Source of the DNA: Emydura subglobosa | Taxonomy: Eukaryota > Chordata > Testudines > Chelidae | NCBI GenBank assembly: GCA_007922225.1 | Contig: ML679960.1 | Span: forward strand, 2,432,032 to 2,496,031 | Direction of reading: 5' to 3' | DNA length: 64,000 nucleotides | In this document: piece by piece, positions 1 to 10,490 of the stretch | Numbering within the stretch: position 1 is the first letter of the stretch | Layout of the letters: every line of letters begins with the position of its first letter | The notes under the pieces: generated by a model | What the model was told of the DNA's origin: nothing | The model's database searches: none | Seen by the model: only the letters and a program-made list of their open reading frames with translations | Program-made: the position numbers and the translations under genes

Positions 1-845
1 CTGGGGTTAGTGTGGACTTCTGCTCGTTTATGAGTAGTCGCAGCCTGCTGCAAGCAGAGCAAGTGAGCGTCATGCTGTCCTGCACATGGGACCTGGACCT
101 ACCTCTGATCAACCAGTTGTCCAGGTAAGGGAAGATTTGCACACCTCTTCATCTCAGATGGGCAGCCACTACCACCATGCATTTGGAGAACACCCTGGGA
201 GCTGACGAGAGGCCAAAGGGTAGGGCTGTAAATTGGTAATGGGAACCAGCCATCGTGAAATGGAGGAAACACCTGTGGCTGGGGAGGATTGACACATAGA
301 AGTATGCGTCCTTGAGGTTGAGGGCGGCATACCAGTTTCCTGGCTCCAAGGAAGGGATAATGGAGGCTAGGGAGACCATGCAAAATCTAAGTCATCTGAT
401 GTATTCGTTTATATGATGCAGGTCTAATATGGGTCTCAGACCCCCTTCACCTCAGGGATGAGGAAGTACCTGGCATAGAACCCCCCTTTCCCTTTCTGTC
501 TTGGGGGATCATTTCCACTGCCCCTTTGTTGAGGAGTGTGTCGACCTCCTACAAGAGGAGTTGCTTATGAGAGGGGTCCCTGAAGAGGGATGGAGGGGGA
601 GGGTTGTTGGGGGGGGTAGATATAAGTTGTAGGACATAGCCCTGAAGGACTATCCCGAGGACCTAACGGTCTGACGTGATGTTTGCCCACTCAGCATAGA
701 AGGGCCTTAATCTGTCTAGGAAGCGGCGGGGCGGATCCAGGGGGGGCGGTAGGGGTGCCACCCTCGGATGCACCATCAAAATTGCCTTTTCTGATTGCCC
801 CTTGGGGGGCCCCTGCTGGGGGGCTGAGGACAAATTAGGAGGCAT
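1..845 (-). pseudogene. DIRS reverse transcriptase remnant
   Basis: Decayed reverse transcriptase on the minus strand. The segment around 663-845 gives the leader motif FYAEWANITSDR. The segment 149-379 gives the core motifs NWYAALNLKDAYFYVSI and LPFGLSSAPRVFSKCM, which are characteristic of DIRS-like reverse transcriptases. Around 90-135 a second frame gives the region of the catalytic box as YLDN, so the second catalytic aspartate of the usual YLDD is replaced. Stops and frame changes between about 380 and 600 break the protein. The RNase H and recombinase parts would lie left of the window. Not functional. Confidence 0.8.
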
Positions 846-930
846 GCACTCACCTATAGTGTAATGGACATGAGCAACACATCTTGAAGAACATCAGTTA
901 CTGGTAAGTAACCTTGTTTTACAGGTAAGT
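1..930 (-). mobile_element. DIRS-type retrotransposon, partial copy (copy 1)
   Basis: A minus-strand fragment of a tyrosine-recombinase retrotransposon that runs off the left edge of the window. Read on the minus strand it starts near 930 with the element's terminal sequence (the stretch around 865-900 also seen at 5960, 6800, 11580 and 11830). It then passes directly into the leader of the reverse transcriptase. The gag region present in the copies at 3166 and 6784 is missing, so the copy carries a large internal deletion near position 845. The reading frame has several stops and shifts. The family is assigned from the reverse transcriptase motifs and shared ends. The upstream end of the deletion is approximate. 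Confidence 0.8.
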
Positions 931-3165
931 AACTTCATTTTCTGGCAGCTTCTAATGTATATTAATTAACACTTTGCTGTTTGACTTTCCTTTTGTGTCA
1001 TATTAAAACTAACATTTTTGCTTCTTTCTGTCTCATGCCCTGTTTAAATATTGCTCTAAAGCTTTACCTTGGAACATTCTGGGAAAGAATGTATTGACTG
1101 TTGACTTCACTTGTGATTCTTGTGTTCTTTGAATGCTACTTTATAACCACCTATTAATTTTTTTTCTGGGAAGTTTCCAGGCAACAAGTCTTTGATAGCA
1201 CACTGTTAATATATTTGAGACAATGGGTAAAATTTTCAAAAGCACCTTAGTGAGTTTCAGAACTTGAAGTTCAAGTTTCAAAAGAGACTTAAACACGTAA
1301 GTCACTTAGGATAAAATTTTCAAAATACCTAAGTCTTTTTGTGAAATTTTTTCCACCTCCAAGATAAGAAGCCTAACTTAAAACAATAAGAGGGAGGAAG
1401 AGCCACAAACCAACCAGTCTCTTTAGTTGCATCTCAAACAACTTCTCAAAACATCTTGTCTCAGTTTGAGGTTAACTGCACTTCTTTCCCACTCTGTCGT
1501 CTGCTCAAGGGACATCACCTTTAGGTCTCAGGTCTCCAGCCATCACCGCTCTGGGCAGAGACCCATGTCCCTTTCCCTTCAGACCAGGGATTTAGGTTTG
1601 TTCTTCCTTTGTAATTCACTGTGCTTATCCCAGCGGGTCTGACACTAGTACATATCCTGCTCTTTGCCCTCTCGCTATCTCAGGGACAATGATAGGTTAT
1701 CAGTGACCACCAGCTTTCACAAAGCACAGTACATTTATTTTACCACAAAAGCATTACAGAGAAAAAACATACAGCAATAATCTACACAAATGTCATCCTT
1801 TCTAGGTGTCACCCATCTTTCATGTGGCGACCGTGGCACATTTCAATCCTTCAGCCTTTATAGCAGGGTCTGCCTTCTTGGTTACGATCTTTAATGAGGG
1901 ATCCTCGGCCAGTCCAGGCTGACCCTTTAAGTCAAAAGAGCTTTGTCTGCTGGGCCTCTTGAACCCAGTCAGAACCAGTATATGTAATTCCCCCCAGGGC
2001 ATGGCTCTCCTCTAGAATTGCTAACCTGTCTCAGGATTTGCAGTAATTAGAAAGTTCTGTAACCCTCCTCCATAAAGCTAGAATAAAACTCCTAGCTTAC
2101 AGAAATACATATAATATTTATAGATACCAAAGTTTGACTAATCCCTGGTATTCACAGCATTTGGCCTATCTCAATATAACAAATAACGCTTTGACGCTTC
2201 CCGCAGATGTCACACATTTCCCAGATGTTCTGCTTCAACTCAAATTCAACATGGTTTTCTTCAAACCCTCTTTCCTTCTGTCACGCTGTCTGGACAGTGT
2301 CCAGTGTCTGGTTTTCAAGGGGGCCCTTGAGGTGTATTCAGGAGCCCTTGTACACCAGTCTCGCGTGGGGGGTGTCATGCTGGCTGGAGCAGTGGGAGGG
2401 CATTTACTGTATTGTGTAACATTAATATGTCAAAATCATAACGATTCATGTAAGATATGCAATGTCAGAGGGAATCTTTTTAGTAAAGAGCATAGAGTTT
2501 AAATAACTAGTCTTTTTATTGGACCTAGTGCTGATTGGGAGATGGAGGCTGAAATGCAGTAAAGGGGGCTATGGTATTTGTGTACTGGCATGGAAGGGTC
2601 ACACCTTCCTTTAATGATTCCACTTGATTCCCGCATGGGAGTGGGATCAGAATCAGACCTACATGCACAGGAGAATGAAAAAGGGGGGGAAAAAAGCACT
2701 ATAATCACTTATAATCAAATGAGCAATTTTTTGGTCACAGTTTTTTTCTGCCACCCATACTGGTGAATCCAGACATTTAGCTAATACTATTCAATTTAAT
2801 AATTGCTGGTACATTATGGAGAATGAGGGAGTTGTGTAGTTTTTTTTTTGTTTGTTTTTGTTTTTTTAATACATGCCTCTCAGGTCATCTGTTTTATTAA
2901 TGTCTATCTGCCAGAGTTAAATCAAAGGGGTTGTTAAAGGAACCAAGCAGGAAAGGCAAAACAAGGACATACACATTAGTCCTTAGGGAACAATAGGGAA
3001 GCTGTTAACTGGGGTTAAGAGGGGTTAGCTGGGCTGAAAGCAACTCACAAATGTTTGCAAAGAAAGCTTTAAGATGTTGGAAAGGGGAAATATGCATATA
3101 GGAGGCTTTGTGTTAATCCTTTGCACCGTGTGCTATGTACCTTTGGATGAAAATAAAAAATGCTT
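931..3165. other. Intergenic stretch with decayed repeats, no gene seen
   Basis: No open frame here resembles a known protein. It contains an old interspersed repeat with paired motifs such as AAAATTTTCAAAA (about 1215-1345) and an LTR-like stretch (about 1690-2130) of the turtle type that includes an antisense poly-A-signal-like TTTATT. It also contains a repeat at 2325-2600 shared with 44215-45100, and a T-rich run near 2840-2870. The stretch separates two DIRS copies. Confidence 0.5.
2325..2600 (+). repeat. Interspersed repeat, short form shared with 44215-45100
   Basis: The stretch from the GGCTGGAGCAGTGG motif through TTATTGGACCTAGTGCTGATTG is repeated, in the same orientation, at 44215-44300 and again at 44980-45090. 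Here the two halves are directly adjacent near 2470. In the other copy they are separated by about 680 bases. The downstream half resembles the end of an LTR, so this may be an internally deleted LTR. The family name is not known to me. Confidence 0.6.
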
Positions 3166-3350
3166 TATTCTTCAAGTGCTTGCTCATGTTCATTCCATTA
3201 TACGTGTGTGTGTGCCGCCGTGCGCGGTTAGGGGAACTTTTTTCCCTTTAGCAGACCGCATCGGGCCAGCCTGGGCGCCCGCTAGAGCCCTACACACATG
3301 ACGCGGTATATGAAGCGCTGCCGGCCCTACACGCCCTCAGTTCCTCCTTT
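3166..3350 (+). repeat. Left terminal inverted repeat of DIRS copy 2
   Basis: Begins with TTCTTCAAGTGCTTGCTCAT and ends around the CTCAGTTCCTCC motif. The same sequence in inverted orientation forms the right-hand ends of the DIRS copies. It carries the element's leader and presumably its promoter. It has a run of GT dinucleotides near 3204-3214. Confidence 0.7.
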
Positions 3351-3488
3351 CCGCCTGTGACGGTTGCTGGAATTGCTTCTGCTTGCATTGCAAGTGATCA
3401 GTTCCCCTTGTTTCAATGTAATCGTTTGTTGTTTGTGTTAATTAGGTAGATAGGACCTTAAGTACTGTTTAATAGTGGTAGTTAGCAC

Positions 3489-5270
3489 TTGGGTAAAGTC
3501 CCAGCTGGGACTATCCTGTCACTGGGTTTCAAACTGTGTGCCTCTTGCGGGGAGGCCTTCCCGCTGAGTGACCTCCATGATAGCTGCCTGAAGTGTCTGG
3601 GGGAAACTCATTGTAAAGATAAGTGTAAGATTTTCAAGGCTTTCAGGCCCTGGACTCAAAAAGGCAGAAAAATCCAACTGAAAGCCTTACTCATGGAGGC
3701 AGCACTTAGACTGGCCTCCGAGCCAGCCCTTTCCACCTCAGTACCGAGCATGGCATCAGTGCACAGTGCACCGTTGGCACCGTCTCTGCCTCGGCACTCG
3801 ACCTCATTTCCTCTGAGGAAGAAGCAGCGGGAACAATGCTCGGCGCGTGGACGCTCCCCTGCACCGTCTAAGCAGGTGGGGTCGAGCACCGGACAGAGCT
3901 GGACTGCAGGGACCCACTCACTGGAGTCTGTCTCTCCAGCCGGGGAGCCACCCCCAACATTTGGGAGTGGGAGGGCGCCCCTGCACCTACTGGTGCCATC
4001 GGTGCCAGAGGCTTTTCAGGTGGCAAGAGCCTTGTTGGCCTTGCCCACGACACTCAAACCTCTGCCTAGAGAGAAGGGACCAGTGTTGCATGAGACCCAA
4101 TGACTGTTTCAGGAGATCTCCATTGAGCTGTTAGTGTCGGGTGGAGCAGTCGTCACGGCGCTGCTCCCCTAGAAGTCACTCCAGGTCATGGTCGCCGGAG
4201 CGCCCTGCATCCCAGCACCTGGAGAAGTTTGCCCCAAAAGGCGCTGCCTGTCTGGATTGCCCATGCGGGTCTGTTTCTCAGAGAGATCTCGACACCGTTC
4301 CTGCTCCCCGGCACCAAAGAGTTCGCCTGCACCGAGGTGGTGCCAAACCCGACTCAGCACCGAGAGGAAAGCGATGCTGTAAGTCCTCGGTGCCCAGACG
4401 ACACTCCGGACATTCCAGTTTCTCGGAGATGATTTCGCACATCAGAACCAGGCGTGGCATCGGCACCAGATCTCATCATCTTTGGGATTGTCAACGTCGA
4501 GAGGCCGCTCCCCGGAGTGACGGAGCACTCGCAGATCAGGGTATTTCTCCCCCTCCGCTCGGTACTGCACAGCGGGAGCCTCTGAGGCAGCTCCGCTGTG
4601 GTCCTCTGATACTGCCTTGGTGTCCTCCTGAGAGCACAACTGCGGGGTGAGGCAGCATCAACAGAAGGTTGCAGGTAGCCCCTGGGTGACCTCAAGGACA
4701 GTGGCCACCCCAATGGCTGTATTGGGAACCTTGAGGATTTCCAGTGGGGCCTGGACCGCAGTCCATTAATTCCTCCTCTGTGCAATCCGTGCCACTGGCA
4801 CTAGAGAGGGGCCATCGTTTGCCCTGTGAGGACAATTCAGACCCAGTTGGGGACCTCTGTGTAGACCTCTCGTCGGCGGGAAAGGGTGCCACCTCCCACT
4901 GTGCCCCTCCCATCTTCCTTCTCTTCCGCAGATGAGGCTGTCTCCCAGGGACACCTTGCGCCTGTGGATGATTTTAGGGCACACCAGGAGCTGCTCAAAA
5001 GGATGGCCTCCAAATTGGGGTTGGAGGTGGAGTAACTAAGAGACATCGGACAGTCCGTTCAACGTCCTGGCAGTGGCTGCTCCGGCTTGGGTAGCCCTTC
5101 CCATACATGAAGGGTTTTGAAAATAGTTATGGCCCTGTGGCAGATCTGTTCATCGGTGTCCCCGACATCTAAGGGGGCCGAGAAAAAGTATTATGTCCTG
5201 GCCAAGGGGTTCGAGTACCTGTTTACCCACCACTCTCCTGGGACGCTGGTGGTAAATCACCTAGCTCCCT
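3489..5270 (+). pseudogene. DIRS gag-like gene, decayed
   Basis: The N-terminal open stretch (3489-4103) has a cysteine/histidine cluster of the form CxxC ... CxxCLGExH ... C, a zinc-finger-like pattern typical of the gag protein of DIRS elements in fish and reptiles. A Ser/Pro/Arg-rich middle follows. Further downstream, in other frames, the segment around 4970-5270 gives HQELLKRMASKLG and KKYYVLAKGFEYLFTHH, the capsid-like C-terminal part also seen in the copy at 8449. Stops and frameshifts separate these pieces. A gag protein would package the element's RNA. None is made intact here. Confidence 0.7.
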
Positions 5271-5818
5271 TCCAGGCCGAATGGGCCAAAATTACTTTGG
5301 ACCGCTGGGTCCTTGGCATAATCTTGGCGGGTTATGCCCTATAGCTTGTTTCTACCCCTCCCAACAACCCACCCTCCCTGTCCCTCTTCAGGGACCCCTT
5401 TCACGAGCAACTCCTCGTGCAGACACTTCTCAGCCTGAGAGCAGTGGAAACAATGGGAAAAAGGTTTTATTCAAGATATTTCCTCATCCCCAAAGCAAAA
5501 GAGGGTCTAAAGCCCATATTAGACCTGTGTTGTCTCAACAAATATCTCAAGAGACTGAAGTTTCTCATGGTCTCCCTAGCTTCCATAATTCCATCCCTGA
5601 ATCCAGGAGACTGGTATGCCACCCTCAACATCAAGGATGCAAACTTTCAGATCTCTGTTTTCCCCAACCACAGCTGCTTCCTTCGTTTCATGGTGGCTGG
5701 CTCCCACTACCAGTTTGCAGCGTTGCTTCCAAGGGTGTTTATGAAATGCATGGTGGTGGTGGCAGCACACCTGAGGCGCAAAGGGGTCCATTTTCCCCTA
5801 CCTAAATGATTGGCTGGT
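5271..5818 (+). pseudogene. DIRS reverse transcriptase, N-terminal half
   Basis: Open stretches at 5281 and 5417-5809 encode the leader FQAEWAKITLDRW, the finger region YSRYFLIPKAKEGLKPILD, the block DWYATLNIKDANFQISVFP and the palm region up to the catalytic box, which reads YLND instead of YLDD. The similarity stops inside the sequence that should read on past the catalytic box. Directly downstream the text belongs to the end of the recombinase. Not functional. Confidence 0.8.
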
Positions 5819-5945
5819 CATCGGTGCACACCTTTACATCTCACTATGCCATTGTCCAGCAGGCGTGCAATGACGCAGGCTTTGGCAAATCAGTGCTGCA
5901 GGCAGCTCATCCGTAACTCCGGCCCACCTCCAAGGTATTGCTTGT
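5819..5945 (+). pseudogene. DIRS tyrosine recombinase, C-terminal scrap
   Basis: Matches the last about 35 residues of the recombinase in the copy at 10491-11520: SSVHTFTSHYAIVQQACNDA here corresponds to the segment around 11429-11490 there. It includes the tyrosine expected to be the nucleophile (HY). It is fused to truncated reverse transcriptase by an internal deletion. No start codon or catalytic arginines are present. Confidence 0.7.
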
Positions 5946-6170
5946 GAGTCACCTATAATGGAATGGACATGAGCAAACACTCCAAGAAGAAAAGATGGTT
6001 ACTTACCTGTAACTGCTGTTCTTCGAGATGTGTTGCTCATGTCCATTCCACAACCCACCCCCCGTCTCCGCTGCTGGAGTTGGCAGAAAGAAGATACTGA
6101 GGGGGCATAGGGTTGGCAGTGCCTCATATATTGCAACATGTGTGTGGAACTCCAGGGGGTGCCGAGACTT
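5946..6170. repeat. Internal complementary region and truncated right repeat of DIRS copy 2
   Basis: The stretch 5950-6060 places a sequence complementary to the left outer end (GGACATGAGCAAACACTCC with the GAAGAAAAG block) next to one complementary to the right outer end (GGTTACTTACCTGTAACTGC and following bases). This is the layout of the internal complementary region that DIRS elements are thought to use to form a circular intermediate. The following 6060-6170 is the start of the right inverted repeat. It stops near the motif GTGCCGAGACTTTTCT, so the outermost right end is missing. Confidence 0.65.
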
Positions 6171-6783
6171 TTCTCAGTGGGCTAGTTTGAAGCATTCGGA
6201 GATTGTTTCCTGAGATTCACAGAAGCAGTTGCTGTTGTATCATTGTATAATGTGCTTGATACTGGAAAATCTTAAGACAATTTTGAGTTGTGAATGTGAA
6301 CCAACTTCTTAGCAACACTTTACTGCGGATTCCATTGTGATCTGAATGACTATTGATTTGCGTTTCAACAGTCCACCAATTAAAATATTTTTCTTCGGTA
6401 TGGGGAAGATGAGGGAAGGAAACTGGCTGCATCCTAGGATACAAGGTAGTGGTTTCTCAAACTTAAGTAAAGTGTGTATATGCGAGAGAAACAGAGTTGG
6501 GGGTTGGGGCAGATGGATCCAGAAACCCACAAAAGGTTTTATCAAGTGAAACTCAAAACATATATTATGAGATTCACTTCATGAGCATATATAGCACGTT
6601 TCCAAAATACAAAGCCTGCAATTCTGTAAGTAAAACACAATAATTCTGTTCTACTACCTAATCTGGCCTAACATTTTTCTTTTTGCACTTAAATACAAAT
6701 ACACTTGATCAACTGTAACTAGAGTGTCATCCCTCTGTAAACCTGTCACGTTCTTCTGAAACTTCCTCCAATTGTTTTTGTAA
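6171..6783. other. Spacer between two DIRS copies, nothing recognised
   Basis: AT-rich sequence with no recognisable gene, repeat family or terminal motif. The longest open frames here resemble no protein. Confidence 0.5.
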
Positions 6784-6975
6784 GTTCTTCTTCAAGTGCT
6801 TGCTCATGTCCATTCCCAGTTTGTGTGTGTGCGCCTGCCACATGCACCAGTGCCAGAAACTTTTTTCCCTTAGTGGTACCCGTACCAGCTGGCTCTGCGC
6901 CCCCTGCAGCAGTGCACACATGCGCCTGCATATAGGCGTCGCCAGCTCCCCTTCCCTCTCAGTTCCTACTTGCCA
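6784..6975 (+). repeat. Left terminal inverted repeat of DIRS copy 3
   Basis: Starts GTTCTTCTTCAAGTGCTTGC and runs to the CTCAGTTCC motif near 6965. Read in reverse complement, 11655-11852 matches it over most of its length, with shared blocks such as CCCCCTGCAGCAG, GCATATAGG and CCCTCTCAGTTCC. The paired arms make this an inverted terminal repeat of roughly 180-200 bases. Confidence 0.8.
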
Positions 6976-7130
6976 CCAGTGATGGTACTGAAATGTTCTT
7001 GCCTTTGCAAGTTTTTCCTCATCTCCTAGTGGTCTATTCATTGTTTTTAGTGTATATAGTTACTCATTCGCTACAGTTAGTTTTAGTTTGTTAGTAGTTA
7101 GATTCCCAGGGTCGGGGCATGCCCCGTTCC

Positions 7131-8872
7131 CCAGGATTTAAACCATGCACTTCCTGTAAGAAGCCTTTGCGCAGGAGCGACCCCTTGTTTAAAGTGTCTG
7201 GGGGAAGCCCATGTCAGTGAGAGGTGTAAGATCTGTAAAAGCTTCTGCCTGAGAATCAAGAAAGACAGCGACATCTGTCTTCAGACCATTTTGATGGAGT
7301 CAGCTCTTAGACCAGTGTCAGAACCTGGCAGATCGGACTCAGCACCAAGTATGACAGTCTTAGCACACAGTGCCCCTCCCATGCCATCTCTTCCTCCTGG
7401 CACCGATCTCCCTCCCCGGTTCCAAAGAAGAGGTCCAAGAAGATCCGCACAGAAGGGGACACTTTCCATCAGAAAAGGCAAGGGGGCCCTGGTGAGACCT
7501 GTGTTGGGCTGCCAATCCTCCCTGCCTCAGAAGGGTCCCTCACTACAGCAAGCGTTGACCCCACCACCAGGTCCTCCACTGACTCTGGGTAGTGGTAGAA
7601 GCCTTCATCGATTAGTGGTGTCATCGATTCTAGAGGCCTTCCAAGCTATGAAGGACCTCTTGGTGCTGCCGGTACTGCAAACACTGAGGGACGGCAGAGT
7701 GCCGCACAGGGGCCCGGCACTGGCCCCTCGGGACAGTTCAGCAAGGGACAGGTCTGCTCACCAGTCCCCTTCATCAAGGCACCGCTAACTGATGTGCAGA
7801 CAGTCCCCGGAGATCGGGTTACACTGTCCAGGTCAGGATACTGCCAGATTGGACTCCTGCCAATGTTCGCCGGAGGACTGGCACTGAGCAGAGCAATGCA
7901 GATTGCTCATGGCCCGTTTCCCTGGCACGACGACTCCGCTCATCCTAGTCCATATAGGAAGCCCAAGGACAAGACCTGGTCTCGTCACGCCCAATGCTTG
8001 GGCTCCATTTACCACTTGCCGGTGCTGACACATCGGCAACGTGGCTCACACAGCACTGCAAATTATTCAGAGGCAGCACTGTCATGGCCATCGGATGTCA
8101 GCATCTCATCTTCTGACAGCAGCAATGTTGTCCAAGCTAGGCAACAATCAGCTATGGTGCCTGGCTTCCCCACGATACCACCAATGGCAGTTTGGCCGCA
8201 AAGTCAATGGCCCAGACCGTGGCCTTACTGATGGGGGTTTCCCTCTGGAGTCCTGCTGGCTGATTCCATGAGAGGAACCTCGACAATGTCATCTTCCATC
8301 CCTCAGAGCGTGGCACCGCATCTGGACTCAGACTCAGAGCACGATGGTTCATGCGCCTTGGGACCCATGGGTGCTACCCCTCCCAGGGCAGAGGCCCCTC
8401 CATCAGCTCAGGTGCTGACCTCTTCCTCATCATCACCGGATAAAGCAGTTGCAGGACTCTCATCTGCGGTGCCAAGGGATGATTTTTAAGGCGCACCAGG
8501 ACTTGTTGAAAAGGGTTGCCTCTAACTTGGTCTTCAAGATAGAGGAACTGGATGAGCCGATGGATGAGCTGTTTGGGATATTGGCCTCAGCAGCTCCGAG
8601 TAGAGTAGCCCTTCCAGTCCATGAGGGGGTTATTAAGCTTGCCAGGCCATATGGCAAACTCCAGCCTTTCTTCCCCCCACATCCAAGAGGGCAGAAAGGA
8701 AATATTACGTGCTGGCGAACGGATTCAAATACCTTTACACCCACCCCACACCGGATTCCCTGGTCATCACAGCCGCCAATGAGAGGGTCAGGCAGGGGAA
8801 AGTCAGCTAGACCCCTAAACATAAGGACGCTAAGAGACTCGACTTGCGAGTGGCAAGCCAACAGGAGCTGCT
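7131..8872 (+). pseudogene. DIRS gag-like gene, decayed
   Basis: The N-terminal part (from about 7131) shows a cysteine/histidine cluster CxxC ... CLGEAHVSERCKIC, similar to the zinc-finger-like cluster in the copy at 3489. A Ser/Pro/Arg-rich section follows (open 7291-7788). Further open pieces at 7794-8231 and 8449-8874 carry the capsid-like block HQDLLKRVASNLVFKIEEL. The pieces lie in different frames and are separated by stops, so no full protein is encoded. Gag in this family is expected to bind and package element RNA. Confidence 0.7.
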
Positions 8873-10340
8873 AGGTAGATTTCACTTCAATATCTGGCAG
8901 TTGCTTGAACAAATTCACAGACTCACTGTCCCCCTCCTCCAAACATGAGTTTGAGGATATATAGGAAGAAGGGAGATCGGTGGCCAGGGCATCCCTGCAA
9001 TTCATGCCCTCCCTGTATCCAGGCAACTGATACGCTGCTCTTGATTTAAAGGACGCCTGCTTTCACATTGCAATTTTCCCCAGTCACAGGAGGTTCTTGA
9101 GATTTTTGGTAGTAGTCTGTGTAGTTTATGGTGCTCCTCTTTGGCCTCTTGACTGCTCAAAAAGTCTTCACCCAACTGCATGTTGGTGGTAGTGGCCTAC
9201 GTCAGAAGGAGAGGAGAGGAGTGCAGGTATTCCCTTACCTGGACAATTGGCTCATCGGGGCAGGTCAAGATCTCAGGTCAGGTCCAGGTCAGCCTATTGA
9301 TAATCTGAGGTGTTTGTCAGGCACCGGGGTACCTAATAAACTAATAGAAATCGGTACTAGTCCCTGTGCAAAGGATAGAGTTCATCGGGGCAATGCTGGA
9401 CTCATCCAGGGCCAGAGCATTCCTTCTGGAAGAAAGATTTTAGGCAATGACAGAAATCATTACACGTATTTTAGCCTGTTCCCTTACAACAGTGAGTGTG
9501 TGCCTCAGCTTCCTGGGCCACATGGCAACCTGTATTTACGTGGTTTCCCAAGCCAGGTTGCACCTCAGACTCCTCCAGATGTGGTTGGCGTCAGTCTATT
9601 CTCTGATTAGGCATTGCCTGGACAGGAGACTTACGATCCCTCCAGAAATATTTACCTCTCTGGTCTGGTGGTTGACTCCAGGTCACCTTCTTTTGGGAAT
9701 GCCTTACGAAACACCTCAACCATCGGTAACCATGGTCTCTGATGCCTTAGACCTGGGCTGTGGAGTTCATGTTGGTTCCCTAAAGACCCAGGGTTTGTGG
9801 GCTTTGGAGGAGCTGAAGTTATATATCAATATCAAAGAGCTCAGGGCAATTCGACTAGCCTGTGCAGTTTTTCTACCTCATCTTACCCAACAGGGTGGTG
9901 CAGTTTCTCACAGACAATATGGCCTCCATGTATTATATCAACAGACAAGGGGGGGCCAGATCCCCCGGCCTGTGTGTAGAGGCCATGTGCTTCTAGGAGT
10001 TCTGCATCAACCACAGTATCCACCCAATAGCGGTTCATCTCCCAGGGGTCAAGAACTCTCTAGCGGGCCATCTCAGCAGCGCCTTCTGCTCTCACCATAA
10101 GGGGTACCTCCACCCGGAGGTGGCGGCTCCTGTCTTCCAAAGGTGGCACAATCCCCAAGTGGACCGCTTTGCCATCAAGGCCAACAGGAAGTGTTGTTGA
10201 TTCTGCTCCCACCAGGGCCTCAGTGCAGGCTCCATCACCGATGTTTTTCTCCTCCACTGGTCGGAGGGGCTCCTGTACACCTTCCCACTGATACCTCTGA
10301 TCCACAAGTTCCTCCTGAAGGTGAAGATAGACAAGGCACA
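8873..10340 (+). pseudogene. DIRS reverse transcriptase and RNase H, decayed
   Basis: Reverse transcriptase motifs are spread over several frames. Around 9027-9060 the text resembles the ALDLKDACFHIAIFP block. At 9128-9180 there is a degenerate palm segment, and at 9228-9266 the catalytic box reads YLDN where the family has YLDD. The open stretch 9447-10100 continues into an RNase H-like domain with SDALDLGCGVHVG and YINIKELRAIRLAC, the positions where catalytic acidic residues are expected. The segment 10100-10340 resembles the connection region before the recombinase. Stops and frameshifts make it non-functional. Confidence 0.75.
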
Positions 10341-10490
10341 GGTTATCCTGTTGTCAGTATTGGTTTGGGATGCCGGTGAAGCTGGCAGGACCCAGGCATT
10401 GGACCCTGCTGCTTACGCCCGGACCTTCTGTCCCAAGATCAAGGTTGCCTGCTCTACCCAAAGCAGGCCTCCTTCCATCTGACAGCTTGG

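Larger units (their letters stand above)
3166..6170 (+). mobile_element. DIRS-type retrotransposon, internally deleted (copy 2)
   Basis: A plus-strand tyrosine-recombinase retrotransposon. The left terminal repeat begins near 3166 and is closely similar to the ends of the copy at 6784. It is followed by gag (from 3489), the first half of reverse transcriptase (to about 5818), a short C-terminal piece of the recombinase (to about 5945), the internal complementary region (5950-6060) and a truncated right inverted repeat (to about 6170). The second half of reverse transcriptase, RNase H and most of the recombinase are missing. All frames are broken, so the copy is non-autonomous at best and probably dead. 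Confidence 0.85.
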
